DNA from: Litoditis marina | Taxonomy: Eukaryota; Nematoda; Chromadorea; Rhabditida; Rhabditidae | DNA length: 64,000 nucleotides | Assembly (NCBI GenBank): GCA_964036275.1 | Contig: OZ038433.1 | Span: forward strand, 41,325,336 to 41,389,335 | Direction of reading: 5' to 3' | Shown: piece after piece, positions 23,640 through 44,176 of the stretch | How the letters are laid out: every line of letters starts with the position of its first letter | Numbering within the stretch: the stretch's first letter is position 1 | The notes under the pieces: model-generated | What the model was told of the DNA's origin: nothing | The model's database searches: none | The model's input: only the letters and a program-made list of their open reading frames with translations | Program-made: the position numbers and the translations under genes

Positions 23640-24735
23640 TTTCGGTGAGATGTGTGACCAGGGAAACGGCGTGTGCAGGTTGGGATGGGGGATATTCCTG
23701 AATACGGCCTCTGGTCAGTAGTCAAACAGGATTTCGCATCGGCTTGAATTTTTTTGTTAGTTTTTTCTCAAAAAAATTCAAGTTGGCGAGATTTTAGTTC
23801 CAATTTTGACATTGAAAGCATTTGGAAAGTGCCATTGTGATACGTGGATGAAGTATTCTTCGATTACGAAGTATGTTCCGGCATTCAATGCCTTTTTTAT
23901 TTGTTATTTAAGTAATAGTCCTCATTCTTATTCGACATTTCTACTGAATGTGGTATTTCTATCTACGTGAGCGAGCTAAAGGAGTCTTTGTGCAATACTC
24001 AGGCTGAAAAGGCTGAAAAGATCTCTCATATTAGCAGTGTATAGAGATTATTGCTGAAATACCGAGAATAGAGATTAGATACAGTACATTACACTAGCAG
24101 TAGTTCACTACGGTTTTGTGCTTCATGGTTAATAAAAACCTTAGAAAAAATCCCTTTTCATTGTTTGGTTTCACTTGTTTTCTGGGTTTATAGAACAACG
24201 TGTTGGCGTCTAGACTTTTCATGTTGGTGGATAGCACCACTCGATGATTCCCACTGAGATCCATTGGCAACGTGCCATGATTTTCGGATGATCATTTATT
24301 AGAGCAGACATAGGTATTCTCGAAAAAATTTCATTTCTGGGCTCTGTTGGAACTGAACAAGCGCTGACCGAGATTGCAGTTTTTGAAAAACTATAAAAAG
24401 ATGAAAAATGACCCGGAATATTCATTGGAACTCTACCAAGTCTCGGTAGGTATGACCGGAACTATATATAGGATTCGCTCTGGGAAAACGAGTCGATACT
24501 GTACATCTTGCTCTGGAGCGCTGTGTTGGTCGATTGAGCTATGATGATTTGTGTGTGATTATGTGAAGTTCTCAATAAAGTAATACACGGCTGGAGTACT
24601 TGTCGTAGAAAGATAAAAAGCTTGTCATATCCCAGTCATCACTCGAAGCCTGTGCTGCGCATTCAGTTCAAACTAGAACACTGCATTTACATTCATTACA
24701 TTTACATTACAAAGACGAGAAACGACACATCGTTA

Positions 24736-25229
24736 TCATTTTTGCAGTTTCTTGTAGAGGTCGCTGTTCTCGAATATTTCAATCGTTTTGTTGGTTCCCT
24801 TCAGGTCAATTGCTCCGAGGTCGGAGGACAGGGTCAAGATGGTGTCCGCGTAGCAGTGGAAACCGACGTTCAGGTTCCTGCGAGGGGGCAAGATGCCCAG
24901 ATTCAAATTGATAACTCCCGTGGCCTCCTGCACCTTCTTTCCACAGCGATGGTAGATCAACATGTATGGCTCGAGGCCTTGGAACAAAAATTCTGTTTCA
25001 ACACCGCGGATTTTGAACGGCTCCGAAGTTTTGACGATCGTCTTTCCGAGAAAATCATCCTTGTCCCAACCCCAAAGACCCCCGTCGCTTTCCCACAGTT
25101 CTATGGTAACCGTTTGGTTAGCGGGGTCCGGGTGGCCTTGCAGGAGAGATTACCAGTCAGGGTCATGACCAAGGCATGGCAACCGGGCAGAACGAGAGAG
25201 AGGAAGATAGGCAGCAGATTCATCAACAT
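24736..25229 (-). CDS. Secreted transthyretin-like (TTR) family protein with a disturbed frame
   Basis: The minus strand reads a signal peptide (MLMNLLPIFLSLVLPGCHA) and then the nematode transthyretin-like domain: VTIELWESD, GWDKDDFLGKTIVK, FQGLEPYMLIYHRC and FHCYADTI, ending LYKKLQK. These proteins are secreted and bind lipids or other ligands; individual roles vary. After GNLSCK the frame breaks: the sequence CTGCAAGGCCACC near 25135-25145 is one base short of continuing in the downstream frame (GHPDPANQTVTI). Either this is a 1-base frameshift, or a 53-base intron (25101-25153, GTAATC...CCATAG) is removed. The intron joins 25154-25229 to 24736-25100 in phase (146 aa) but deletes the first conserved strand. 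The 225-codon open frame on the opposite strand is a shadow. No other exons are seen nearby. Confidence 0.75.
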
Positions 25230-26606
25230 TTGGGGAGCGATTGGTAAACTCCACCGCAACGTCGACAAATGGTATGGTAGTTCCCTATACGGTCCATGAT
25301 GTTACCGGTAACCTATCTAGTACCGTGTATTCAAGTGAAAAGGATCAACGAGAATATGTTTTTCATGAATTAGAACAGAGGCTCGTGGAACGTGAAAAAA
25401 CACTAACAATCGTGTATTGTGATTTTTTCTCTAAGTTTCACACGTTCCACGTGATCTGTGCTAGTAGACAATGATCATTATCAGAGTGTATTCGTATGGG
25501 CGTCGTATTATTGAGTGCTCGACATATTCTAATTTATTTTTGCACTTACCCAAAGGAAAACGATATTTAATACGAATAAAGAGGAAGTTTTTCATTCTCG
25601 ATCTTTTAAGCTCAAAATCATATTTCCATAATCATTGAAAGTGCAGCAGTCATCTCTCTTGATTTTCATGAGCGAACGTGTATGTTCAAATAGATTTATT
25701 GTTTTTTAAAGTTCAATGGTTTTGTGAGTTTCTGTGTCTGTTGAATCTCTATTTTAGTTAGTATTTTTGTTATTAATAATGCAGACCAAAGTACAACTCA
25801 GATCTTCTAACGCCGTGTAGTCTTCTCGTCTGGGCTTGATGCTGGAACATTCCCGTTTTCGTTCTGAACTTTGAACACAGCATGGTAAAGAAGTTTGCTG
25901 AGAATTGATCTCAATGACGCATTGTGTTTCCTTTACCCATTTTCAAAGTTCTCCAATTAGGAATTAGGTACCTAAGTGCTTGCTATCGATGTATTTGATA
26001 AACTCCGCCTACTACCGCGGCTTATTCTCTGAATGTCTCGCTCGCCATGTGATGTTTCATTAACTTCCTCTATTTTAAAAGTAGAACAACTCACGAGCAA
26101 TCGAGACCCTGACATTTGCATCATTATGACGTTCAGCAATTGTAGAAGGATATCACTTCAGCTCATGATGAAACCATAAAAACAGTGTAAGACTAAATAA
26201 TTTCCTCTAAATAAGTGTTCATGCTGGCTACGTGACATATTTCGTTAGTTGTTTCCTTTTTCTGTTCTGATAGACCTCTCTCCACCTGATCACTTTTATG
26301 AGTCTTAACCTTTTCGTGAAGTTGGCAATCGTAACTTGCTAATTCACGTATGCTACTGCGTTAGAAGCATAGTAAAATGCCATGAAACACTTACGATAGG
26401 AACTTTAAATTTATCGGGTCTTATTTTTATATTTACAACTTACATTCTAAGTGCACTGGACTGTATATTTCATGCTTTGTTTGTTTGGGCTGGTGGTAGG
26501 CTGATTGAGCACATAAACTGAGCATATTTGTCATGACATGAGCTGGTAAGAAAGCTCACCCAAGTATCGCCATTCCTCTACGAACAGTGGCATCTACGGT
26601 TGATAT

Positions 26607-27175
26607 TAGGGTTGTTGAGATCTAAATCGAAAATCGATTAAAGAAAATCGAAATTTTGTCAAAATCAAAACGTCGAAACTCGACTAACAGAGATTAGACA
26701 AAATATATTCAAAATCGGAATTCGAAAAAGTCGAAATTTTTCAGAATCGAAATTTCGATTATTTTCGAGTTCCTAGTCTTGAAAAATGGTCAGATTTCGA
26801 TTAGGAAGCATCATACGATTATTCTGATAATGAGTATAGCGCATTCACATAATATATCTAGCCTATGGCTTTCCATTAAATAGCGAAAGTCGAAAATCGA
26901 AATAATCGGTTTTCTTCCCGAACTACGCAAAATCGAAATCGAATCGAATCGAAATTTCAAAATGGCTCAAAAGCCGAAAATCGAGATGATCGGTTTTTTC
27001 GAACATAAAGTGGTACCCAAGATTTACTCTCAAAATCTATGCGGTGGCGGATAGGGGGATGGTGATGGTTCCGGCGGGATACGCAAAATCGAATTCGAAT
27101 CGAATCAAAATTTCAAAATAACGCGAAAGTCGAAAATCGAAATAATCGGTTTTTCATAATCGATTAACAACCCTA
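26607..27175. mobile_element. hAT-like fold-back element built of TCGAAAATCGA words
   Basis: The element begins TAGGGTTGTTGA and ends TTAACAACCCTA. It is filled with ATCGAAAATCGA-type words in both orientations, including two near-identical blocks with AAAATCGAAATAATCGGTTT. Flanks are GTTGATAT (26599-26606) and GTTGATAA (27176-27183), 7 of 8 matching, as for an 8-bp hAT target duplication. No transposase is present. Confidence 0.75.
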
Positions 27176-28080
27176 GTTGATAAAGGTATTACGTAATTGT
27201 AAAATGATTCACAACAAAGTGGAAAACGGATGAAATAGGCCGTAAAAAATGTTATAACTTATTCATTTATTGCTGGGTAGGTTCAGCGGACTCTTTTCAT
27301 CACTTCGCTACACTTTCTGTGTTATTGCTACTATGATATTCGCTGCTAGTTTTCATCATTGTTGTCAGCCGTGGGAGCCCCAGTGTACGAATAACGTTCA
27401 CAAATGACGATAATGACTTCCTTCATCTAGCTACCCTCTAATCTCCAATACCGTATCCCATTTCGTTCTCAGTAGGCGGGATGTTTGTCGCTATCAAATA
27501 ACAATCATGATAGTTTCATCATGTTCAATGTATTGGATCTAATCGACAAAATATATATTTCCGTTGGAGATGTTGTTTTCCTTATTTTTCGCACACAATG
27601 AAAACTTCAGTAGGAACCTGGACACCATATTATTGGTTCTCTGGGTTTTCTCGGCCTCTTGAGAATCTCTCTCTTTTGAACGAAATGATTCAATACATTT
27701 TGGGATCAGCTATGTTCTCTCCGTTTTCATTGTATACTGCTGTGCTATTTTTTTACACTTTGGAGTAGTAATGAATAGTATCGAAAAATGGTAACGTTTC
27801 TGAAACCTTCACATGTCTTGTGCTTGTACATTCGAACATCAACAGTAGACGTGTGTGCGTGTTTTCACCCATAATGTGTAGTTCTTTTCACTAAAACTTT
27901 GGCAGCATGCTGAAGAAGTTTCGGATGAATGTTGCACTTACAAAACATACAGCCGTTGAGAATGACGAAAACTACGTGTCAACACAATAGAACACATCAG
28001 AATCCAAATACGTCGTTCTAAACTGCATTCTCGTCAATGTTTTTGTCGCGTTCAACGTGTGATCTCTTCATCTACTCGCA

Positions 28081-28086
28081 TTCCAG
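28081..28086 (+). promoter_or_regulatory. Candidate spliced-leader acceptor for the nuclear receptor
   Basis: TTCCAG lies 13 bases upstream of the ATG at 28100. An in-frame ATG at about 28037 is upstream of it and is the alternative start if the leader is not used. Confidence 0.45.
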
Positions 28087-28099
28087 TGTATCATCCGCG

Positions 28100-36633
<8,534 letters not shown>

Positions 36634-38216
36634 ACGTGTTTGCTTTGTATGTACGTTATATGTACCTTAATTATGTGTTCCCTACAAGTGTAAAGGTATG
36701 TGGAAACCTAGAGGGTTTAGTCCTGATCATTCCGAGGATACTTTGGCAGCGGGCTGGAATGCTTAATGTTTTTTTACTCCCTAGTTTTTTTCTTTCCAAA
36801 ATTCCGGTTTAACGTTTTTTTTCATCAGATCTGAGTCTTATTCATTTTTACAGTTGAATCATTAGAATTAGACTATGTTCGAATGTGTTGGGAACGGGTG
36901 ATAAATCTGTGATTTTCACATGGTATTTGTACAAAATCAAAGTTCCAAAAATATTTATCCATTTTTTTTTGCTTGTAATTTTGGTTTCCAGCCTCTCGTG
37001 TATGGTTGTAGAGATCCACTCTCTTCGAAAATAGGGATATAGGTTAGATTGTTCCTTACGAATACTCAATACTTCTCGTGTGTATGCTCCCTAAACTTAC
37101 TTGTACCATCGAAAAAAACATTAGAAAAGTGCACTGGATCACGTTTTGGAATTCAGACGTGTTTTTCACGTTTCAAGGCGAGTTTCTATTCCAGTATAAA
37201 TATTCATATTCTCTACTCTGTGTATATGTGATCGTTTGTTGTCAGAAAGATTAATAAATTATTATTATTATATAGAATAAACCTTTTATTACACACAAGA
37301 TCTGAGCCAAAAAATAGAACAGAATATTTCCAGACCACACCCATAACTAGAGAATTGCACGTGGTAAAAGGTAAAAAAACAGTGTAATATGCTCTACAAC
37401 GCCGGCTGCACTGGTTTCGTTTTTAATTTCAGGATAATACATCTTGATATCTTGAATCTTGAATTCGCTGTCCTCCTCCAATAAGATATTTCACGAAACC
37501 GCCTGTTTTGATGAACTTCCACTTCTTTCTTTCGTATCAATTTGAAATATATTATTCGAAAAGTTATTCATTACACTATCAATTTCCCCCCCCCCCTCCC
37601 GTTTAATTTGGGCAGGCTCTCTTGTAAGTGCAACTGCCGTCATGCAGACTGTATGTCATTAAAGTTCTCTGCCCTCTCTCACTTTAGTGCAGTTTCTCAC
37701 TACAGGTATGATGTAGACTATAATTCCTGATTTCCATACACAGCAGAATAGTTGATAGGATCGAAACACCAATAAATCAGAGATCACCTCGCCATGAACA
37801 AAGTAGCGATAGAAATACTTTTCGAATACGAACTATACGATCTGAATTCAGACATTTCACCTAGACAATTGAATCGCACGGTTTCTAGAGAATAATGCAA
37901 TTTTTTCTGAACCGAATTCAGAAAAAAATGTAAGAATACGTAAAAACGACAAAAGAGCGAAAAACTGCCCAATGCGAGAAATGTGTTAAAAGTTAGAATG
38001 GGTGCTTCTGACCTTCTGCTAAGCGTATGTACAATATATCTCAAATTCTGGCTTCCCCAACATTCACCTGATATTCGCCATGAACTCCATCGCAGTGTTT
38101 ACAGGAACGACGAAGTATTTAGGTCAGCTACTTAACAGCCAGATAATTATGGGGTTCATCAAAGTTGTGGACGGTCAATTTAGTAAGAGGCGAACTTGGG
38201 CAAGCGTCCATTTTAG

Positions 38217-38409
38217 TGCGTGCCAAATTTATCAATTTCTGTCTCTCACCGGAATCGAACCTACGAGCAAAAGATTCGTAGAAGGGCGCTTACAACGACG
38301 CTATTAATGTACATAGCGGCCAAGCTTCGGAATCGAACACATGTGTGCGTACACAGCGGAAAGTGAGAAATACAGCACCCTTCCGCCTGTCCGTTGGCGA
38401 CGACTATAG
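38217..38409 (-). mobile_element. tRNA-derived SINE-like element, copy 1
   Basis: On the minus strand: GTCGCCAACGG-like start, GACGGAAGGGTACTGTATAT-like block, then a tRNA-related core with GGTTCGATTCCGGTGAGAGA. The A-box part is decayed in this copy. It matches 41914-42105 (+) and 47061-47250 (-). Confidence 0.7.
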
Positions 38410-39238
38410 AGATGGTTGTATATCAGTGTTTTCAATCAGGACGAACATGTCCACATGACCGGCTGCTTGTCGGCGCCGTGCCACCTATTGCCGCTGGTTT
38501 CAATACCCAGATGTGCAATAAATTTATTCAGGCTGATCGTTGTTGAAAAGTTTCCAACAGAATTGGCTCCACCCACTGAACTTTTGTGCACTTTAGTAAT
38601 ATCTATGGGTGGAACGAACTATACACACCCTTTCCCACGCTGGTAAATAATCAACGATTCATCGCCGGGAATTGCTAAATCGACTCAGCCACATGTTCTG
38701 CGTGTAGAAGAAATGGGGAATAAATCAACTTTGAGAAACGCTTGGCTTACCAGCCTGCAACTAACCTAAACATACATATAGATCTAGCTTCGGAGAGAAT
38801 AGTTCTCTGAAACGTCTCTGAAGCGGTTGTGGACAGCGTACGGACAACTTTGGGAAGAGCGAGCTTTGTGGAGTTGTCAAATCATCTGTGTTCTACACAC
38901 TCTATCCACTGGCAGGTGACCATCTATTCTCGCACCGAGTTGCACACTTTCTTTCCAACAATATCTACGGTCCCTCGTTATCCGTGCGTGCACTTCAATA
39001 TAGGAAAACGTCAGGTGCAAATTTCGGGGAAACCGAATACATATTGCGCGTGGCGTTGCAAATCCGCGCAACAACTGTTTCCGGTGTACGTCACCGCGCA
39101 CGCAAATGTCACAAGTGGAATGACGACAGATGGGAAGCTCAAAGATTACACAAATCATTGCTAGAATTAGAGAGAACGAGGGAGATAGAAGGAAAAAGAG
39201 AGGGAGAGAGAGGGGAAGGAAGCAAGAGGTAAGGAAAG

Positions 39239-39239
<1 letters not shown>

Positions 39240-39272
<33 letters not shown>
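39240..39272. repeat. GA microsatellite with G-run
   Basis: (GA)n followed by ten G, after a purine-rich stretch from about 39165. Confidence 0.9.
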
Positions 39273-39423
39273 TAGTTCTTTTGCGGCAACACGGGTGGGA
39301 AAGAATTCAGACTGAGTACCAGGGCTCGACCGACACTGGCCGCGGTATCTATATGGCAGTTCGCCTGGTCTGGTGATGAATCCTGAGACTGTTTGATCTC
39401 ATTTCCGTTCGTAGTTCTCGTAG

Positions 39424-40056
39424 ATGATGAAAGATAAAGTACTAACTAGAAAAGGACCCATGAAAATTGTCCTTTCATTAACTACGCTGAACTCTTGTTC
39501 ATTATCATACTCAACACTCCTTACTATTCCATCTTTTCCAGGATGTTTCGAATGCAATATAATAATGGAAGTACACAAATGCAATACTTCTCACGGTAGA
39601 GCGTTTCGGAATCCACTGGAAGGTCAGATTTCATACTGTAGTAGTCAACGTACCAACGAGAAAGACTATTCTCCATGCCCTACTTTCCTTGAACCTTGGC
39701 ATTCCTTTTTCAGCTCTGAAAACGGTGCTTCCACGGAAATGCCAGCACAAACAAGCATCTTATTATATCGTGTTTTGTCCAATAAGAAAATAATCAATAC
39801 TATTTTCTATGTCTGCAACTACCGTTTGCACAGCGGTCAACAACTTTCTCAACAGCTGATTCGAACTGCAAATATATGTGATTCATTGAGATGCTCGCCA
39901 TGTAATATTTGTGCGAACAACAACATCGCTCTTGTTGCTATCAAAGTGCATCTATTCATGGGAATATTGTTATTAATATATACATTTCCGCCGGCCTTTA
40001 GCACTTTTTTTCCGATGGAGAGTTTCGATTTCTTCCTGTTTCCGATTGTGTTGTAA
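39424..40056 (+). CDS. Orphan 210-codon ORF, possible cysteine-rich membrane-anchored protein
   Basis: An uninterrupted reading frame unusually long for this AT-rich DNA, outside recognised repeats. From the second group Met (39460) it begins MKIVLSLTTLNSCS, weakly signal-like; it has Cys clusters (CFECN, CDSLRCSPCNIC) and a hydrophobic C-terminal third (VHLFMGILLLIYTFPPAF). I do not recognise it. An alternative is an exon beginning after TTTTCCAG at about 39541. A chance frame remains possible. Confidence 0.3.
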   Translation: MMKDKVLTRKGPMKIVLSLTTLNSCSLSYSTLLTIPSFPGCFECNIIMEVHKCNTSHGRAFRNPLEGQISYCSSQRTNEKDYSPCPTFLEPWHSFFSSENGASTEMPAQTSILLYRVLSNKKIINTIFYVCNYRLHSGQQLSQQLIRTANICDSLRCSPCNICANNNIALVAIKVHLFMGILLLIYTFPPAFSTFFPMESFDFFLFPIVL

Positions 40057-40721
40057 GATAGTTAGTCTGTTGCGTTACTTTGTAATATTCCACAGTACAA
40101 TAATCAAACTTCTTGGTTCGGATGTCAAACAATGCAAGAAAAGTTGCAGAAAAGTTTTGATTTTTCGAATTTTTCTACTAATCAGACATTAAAGTCGTAT
40201 TTGCTACTAATCAGACATTTTGAAAAGCTGGGTGATTATTGATCAAACTAACCTTTATTCAAGTTATTCCTTGATTGAACATCCTCGAGTTTACAAAACT
40301 AATGCGATTTTAAATCCCTTCGCTATTTCTCTTGCTATTCCATAATACCACTGTACTATAACAGATACATATCCTTGTATTCTATCGGTCCCCAACAATG
40401 AGCATTGCGTTACGGTGTACGTGACACACTGCGTTCGACCTTGCGTTGTACCCAATACATAACATAGAGTGTCTCTAGTCTGCTCAGCAATAAATCTCCC
40501 CCTGTCGCGCTTTATCAATTGGTCTGATCTGAATTGCGCCAGGACCGAGAAGGAACCCAGAAAATACCTAACAATATTTTCATATTTTTGAAATAGTGGT
40601 TAGTATTTTTGGCATTATCTGAGTAGCTTGAACATGCAAAAATGAGAAAAACATCGTGTTCGAATACAAATTCAAGGTTCATGAGTTATGAGTGTGAATT
40701 CTTTGCACACATCAGGATTAC

Positions 40722-40969
40722 GGCAAATTTCTTTCCGAACCGACTCTTACCGAACCAATTTCGAACCAGTTGGTTCGGTAAAAGCCAAACCACTTGGGTA
40801 CTCGAACCGACAGGAAACCGAACCAAATAATAACAAACGTTACGCAGTCGACCAACTTCAGCATTTAACAGTAGAAATGGTTGGGTTCCACTTTTGTCAG
40901 CCTGAATTTGGTTCGGTTTTGAAACGAACTACCTGGTTCGGGAAGAGTCGGTTCGGGTAAAAGTTCACT
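40722..40969. mobile_element. Fold-back element of GAACCGA/TCGGTTC words
   Basis: Starts GGCAAATTTCTTTCCGAACC and ends in the inverse relation (GGTTCGGGTAAAAGTTCACT). The body repeats CCGAACC and GGTTCGG. Flanks CAGGATTAC (40713-40721) and CAGGATAAC (40970-40978) match at 8 of 9 positions. A relative is at about 49234-49475. Confidence 0.75.
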
Positions 40970-41616
40970 CAGGATAACAGCGTACGAAAAACGCGACAGT
41001 AACTGTAACGCAAGTAACTGTAACGCAGCACGCCTCGGTCTGTTGATTGTCTGTGAATGTCTGTACTATCGCAGGAATTGTTGATATTAGGAAAACCTTT
41101 TTGTATTTGCATTCTCTATTCTCACGTTTTTGAACGTACGGCCGTCCGGAGTGTCAAACGTTCATCGATTGTGTGAGAAAACTGAGATATACAGGGATAA
41201 ACATACTTGGTATGGTTTTTCAATTTTTGTCGAGTCACAATGCTAACTTAAATTTCAACGTTGGAAAGAGACGGTACCTTATCTTACACCAAAGTTCACA
41301 ATATTGACGGAACCAATGTGTGGATCCGAGAACGATATTAAACTTTTGGAGTATTTTAAAGTGCAATTGTTGTTCACATTGAACTGAATTATTGGGCATG
41401 ACCTCAGCTTAGTTGTTGTTTCATCCTGCAGCAATGGAACAAACTACAAACACAGCAGTGTACGGCAACCTAGCCCGCTTTCCTAGGAGATTGTGCTCTG
41501 ACGAATAAAACTTGAAATTAGTTTGACTTAATTTCACATTTTGCCTTCATCTATTTCTATGTGATTTCATAGGGTTTTCGGTTTCTTTTTTGTTTTGGGT
41601 TACATGCTCTTCTGCA

Positions 41617-41742
41617 TTTAAAGAAGGAGGATTATGTGGACTAATCCTGACGCTTCGGTCCTTTAAACTGCAATACATTTTTCAATTGCAGTTTAAAGGA
41701 CCGATGTGTCGGGATTGGTGCACAAAATCGTCCTACTTTGAA
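41617..41742. mobile_element. Hairpin element B, copy 2
   Basis: TTTAAAGAAGGAGGATTATG at the left, ATCGTCCTACTTTGAA at the right, with CCTTTAAACTGCAATACATT / TTCAATTGCAGTTTAAAGGA flanking a very short loop. Confidence 0.85.
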
Positions 41743-41913
41743 TAATCCAATAACTGTTCTATAAATGTAAGATGGATTGACTGATTTCTAATGTCCAAGT
41801 GCACTTGTAGCTGTCGCTTTGAACAGGCGTCTCTGAGTGATTCTATTGATAATAAATCGGGCGCTATATTTATGGGAACATTTTGTCACACCTAGTTTAC
41901 ATCTAAGTAAGTA

Positions 41914-42105
41914 CTATATAGTCGTCGCCAACGGTAAGACGGAAGGGTACTGTATATCTCAATTTTCGCTGAGAACGGACAAGTGTCTTCAATTCCAATA
42001 CTTGTCGGTTGTGTACTCTCGTAGCGCAGTGGTTAGCGCACAGCTACGAATCGTTTGCTCGCAGGTTCAATTCCAGTGAGAGACAAATATTATAAATTTG
42101 GCACC
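41914..42105 (+). mobile_element. tRNA-derived SINE-like element, copy 2
   Basis: GTCGTCGCCAACGG, then a ~90-base unique head, then TAGCGCAGTGGTTAGCGC (A-box) and GGTTCAATTCC (B-box) about 40 bases apart, ending with AATTTGGCAC. This spacing is that of a tRNA polymerase III promoter. Confidence 0.8.
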
Positions 42106-42593
42106 CCCTATACACTCCTAGTCCACGCACAAGTTGTAAAAGTGAGTTTCAAAAACGGAAATTTCCTCCTTAGCAGTGGTATTTTCTCTACTGTGGTGAG
42201 CAAAAGTTCGAAGCAACGCGCCCGGGCTCATTCTCAGCCCTAGTCCCTATATGCGTGATATTGAGATTGTGTAGAGCGGATTACCCCCTTATAGCAGTTA
42301 TAATACTACAATTTCACACGGTTTGGTGATCTTGGTAGTTATTATTCACAAAAAACATTCCATCTGAAAATGTTCGTTTCGGACCCCCTTAGGTCGGGTT
42401 CCCCACACAATAGTATATCAGAAGGTCGTTAGCCTGCTCATTGTTGTGCTAATGCCGATTTATACCTTCACACTCCAGCTAAGTATGGCTCGTAAATCCC
42501 GACACCTCTTTCGATAATGGGGACCGGCGCACTTTTTCAACAAACTTTCCTGGAAGAGGACAAAAAGTTCTGGAGAGACTAAGCTATAGTCTC

Positions 42594-42629
42594 ATGACTC
42601 TCTCATCTCTCTGTTTCTCTCTCTCTTTC

Positions 42630-42686
<57 letters not shown>

Positions 42687-42690
42687 ACTA
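42594..42690. repeat. CT microsatellite
   Basis: CT repeat with scattered TTTCT interruptions; overlapping frames on both strands are artefacts. Confidence 0.95.
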
Positions 42691-43246
42691 GAGGTGTCGG
42701 GAGCGCTTTGATTTGTGGTGAAACGGAATTTCGGAGAAGGGTTGTCAAGAAGAACGTACGACAATATTGGTTTCGAATTCATAGTGTAAGAAGTTACTTC
42801 CAAAATGCGATGACTATCAATAAAGTTAATCAAATGACTTTTTGCAGCACCACACATCTTAGTGTTATTGGCAACAAACATCACGTAAACAACTTGAGAT
42901 GATTCTGAGAATTGGGGGATAGATAAATGATAAATATCTATGTTCTGTAGTCGATAGATCCGCATATCGCCTTCTTATCAAGCTTAGCTACAAATCCCTG
43001 ATAATTTTACGAAGAAATGCGCTGCAAAACAGAGTTGTTTACCGTTTTACCCCATACAAAATCACGTCAAATCAGATTTTCTTTGAATAGAGTTTATTCT
43101 TAGATTTCACCGATTGTATCCAAATGGAGTCACTGATGGGTAGCTCCTTGTACATAGAAAGCTGCATTTGGGAAAAACAATTACTTTGAAAACTGTCGTA
43201 GGTAAAAACAACTGTGATACCCACTTGCAATATCCAACACGCTATA

Positions 43247-43372
43247 CTGAAAGTAAAATTGTCACGTAAAGTTAGTATTCTAATGAGAAATCGTGCACTT
43301 GTCATTGCACGTTTCTGAGTTCTGCTGTGTTCAATATTTTTCATGTGACTGTGCAATTGACTAACAGTATAG
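43247..43372. mobile_element. MITE-A copy
   Basis: TGTCACGTAAAGTTAGTATT at the left, GAGTTCTGCTGTGTTCA inside and ACTGTGCAATTGACTAAC at the right. Confidence 0.75.
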
Positions 43373-43596
43373 TAGTTTTTCGTTACCTCGGGAGATTATC
43401 TGTGCCGAGGTGCCTCATGAGAAAATTCATGAGATATCTTCCATATTCTACAACCATACTATTGATGTAAAACCAAAATAAATCAGAAACCACCTCACAG
43501 CTCTTCACCAACTAGTTTCCCTCTATCTCGATACACCAGATTCGAATTATGTAACGTCGAAATAGCGCTCATTGCCATCAATTATACTCATCGTAT

Positions 43597-43735
43597 ACGG
43601 TTGTTAACCGAGTTCGAAAACTCGGGTTTCTTAATAATGTCGAGTTATAGAGTTCCGGGAAATTTCGAGTTTTCGAGTTTCGAATTCGACTTGAGTCGAC
43701 TCGAAAACTGCCGAGTTTTTCGAGTCGAGTCGAGC
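43597..43735. repeat. Fold-back repeat of TCGAAAACTCG words
   Basis: Starts GGTTGTTAACCGAG and ends GTTTAACAACTCG, with many TTCGAGT/ACTCGAA words between. The ends resemble those of the 26607-27175 element. Confidence 0.55.
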
Positions 43736-43764
43736 TTCAAGTTTAACAACTCGTGCTTAACCTA

Positions 43765-43765
<1 letters not shown>

Positions 43766-43811
<46 letters not shown>
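43766..43811. repeat. CT microsatellite
   Basis: (CT)n run of about 46 bases. Confidence 0.95.
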
Positions 43812-43814
<3 letters not shown>

Positions 43815-44106
43815 CTGTATTCTGAACTGTGTTCGTACATCCTTGTGCTGGGTGCCTGATTTTCTATCTTCTGAACACGAGATTATTTCTCCATAAACAA
43901 TCTTCTCAAATCGTTGTTTCATTATTTTGAGTGGTGAGCGTAGAGATCGTGCTATACTGATGCGATTCATCTACCTGAGAAGTATGCATCCTTGGTTAGT
44001 AGTTGCATTGCCATCAGTGGGGCGAGCGGCTCGTTCCTCTCCGTTCCTGGAAGCTCCGATTCAGCAGTTTCTCCCAACTGAGTTAGAGGTAAAGACTACA
44101 TATCGG

Positions 44107-44176
44107 TTGTAGTTTGACCTTCCTTCAAGACTGCATTCTCGAGTTATGACTGATACAATGAGGATCAAACTATAAA
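44107..44176. repeat. TTGTAGTTTGATC mini-hairpin (one of at least nine)
   Basis: TTGTAGTTTGACC at the left and GGATCAAACTATAAAC at the right bound ~70 bases. Similar units lie at about 21185, 22763, 51170, 51389, 51849, 56366, 56909 and 60197. Confidence 0.6.

Larger units (their letters stand above)
18404..24735. other. Repeat-rich spacer without a convincing gene
   Basis: This 6.3-kb stretch holds the fold-back element at 19016-19262, a 58-bp satellite (19965-20125), copies of the GCGTCTCTCTGACC family (19606-19720, 20795-20905, 21010-21150), MITE copies (21929-22047, 23502-23639), a hairpin element (23044-23163) and a CT microsatellite (22206-22610). All open frames are short or lie in repeats. 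I see no supported exon. Confidence 0.6.
25230..28099. other. Spacer upstream of the nuclear receptor
   Basis: Apart from the hAT-like fold-back element at 26607-27175, nothing coding is seen. Open frames are under 65 codons. The last few hundred bases probably hold the nuclear receptor promoter. Confidence 0.55.
36634..39423. other. Spacer downstream of the nuclear receptor
   Basis: AATAAA-like signals near 37252 and 37276 could end the receptor transcript. A SINE-like repeat lies at 38217-38409. Around 38880-39165 all three forward frames and one reverse frame are open in locally GC-richer DNA; one frame reads VTIYSRTELHTFF with several Cys and an NVT site after a good CAG acceptor, but no matching donor or partner exon is found, so it is not called. 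Confidence 0.45.

Noticed and set aside
24622..25299. 225-codon plus-strand ORF
   Set aside because: It is antisense to the transthyretin-like domain, whose minus-strand reading has a signal peptide and family motifs.
38829..39232. Overlapping ORFs on both strands in locally GC-rich DNA
   Set aside because: Four frames are open at once and no donor or partner exon can be matched; no family signature.
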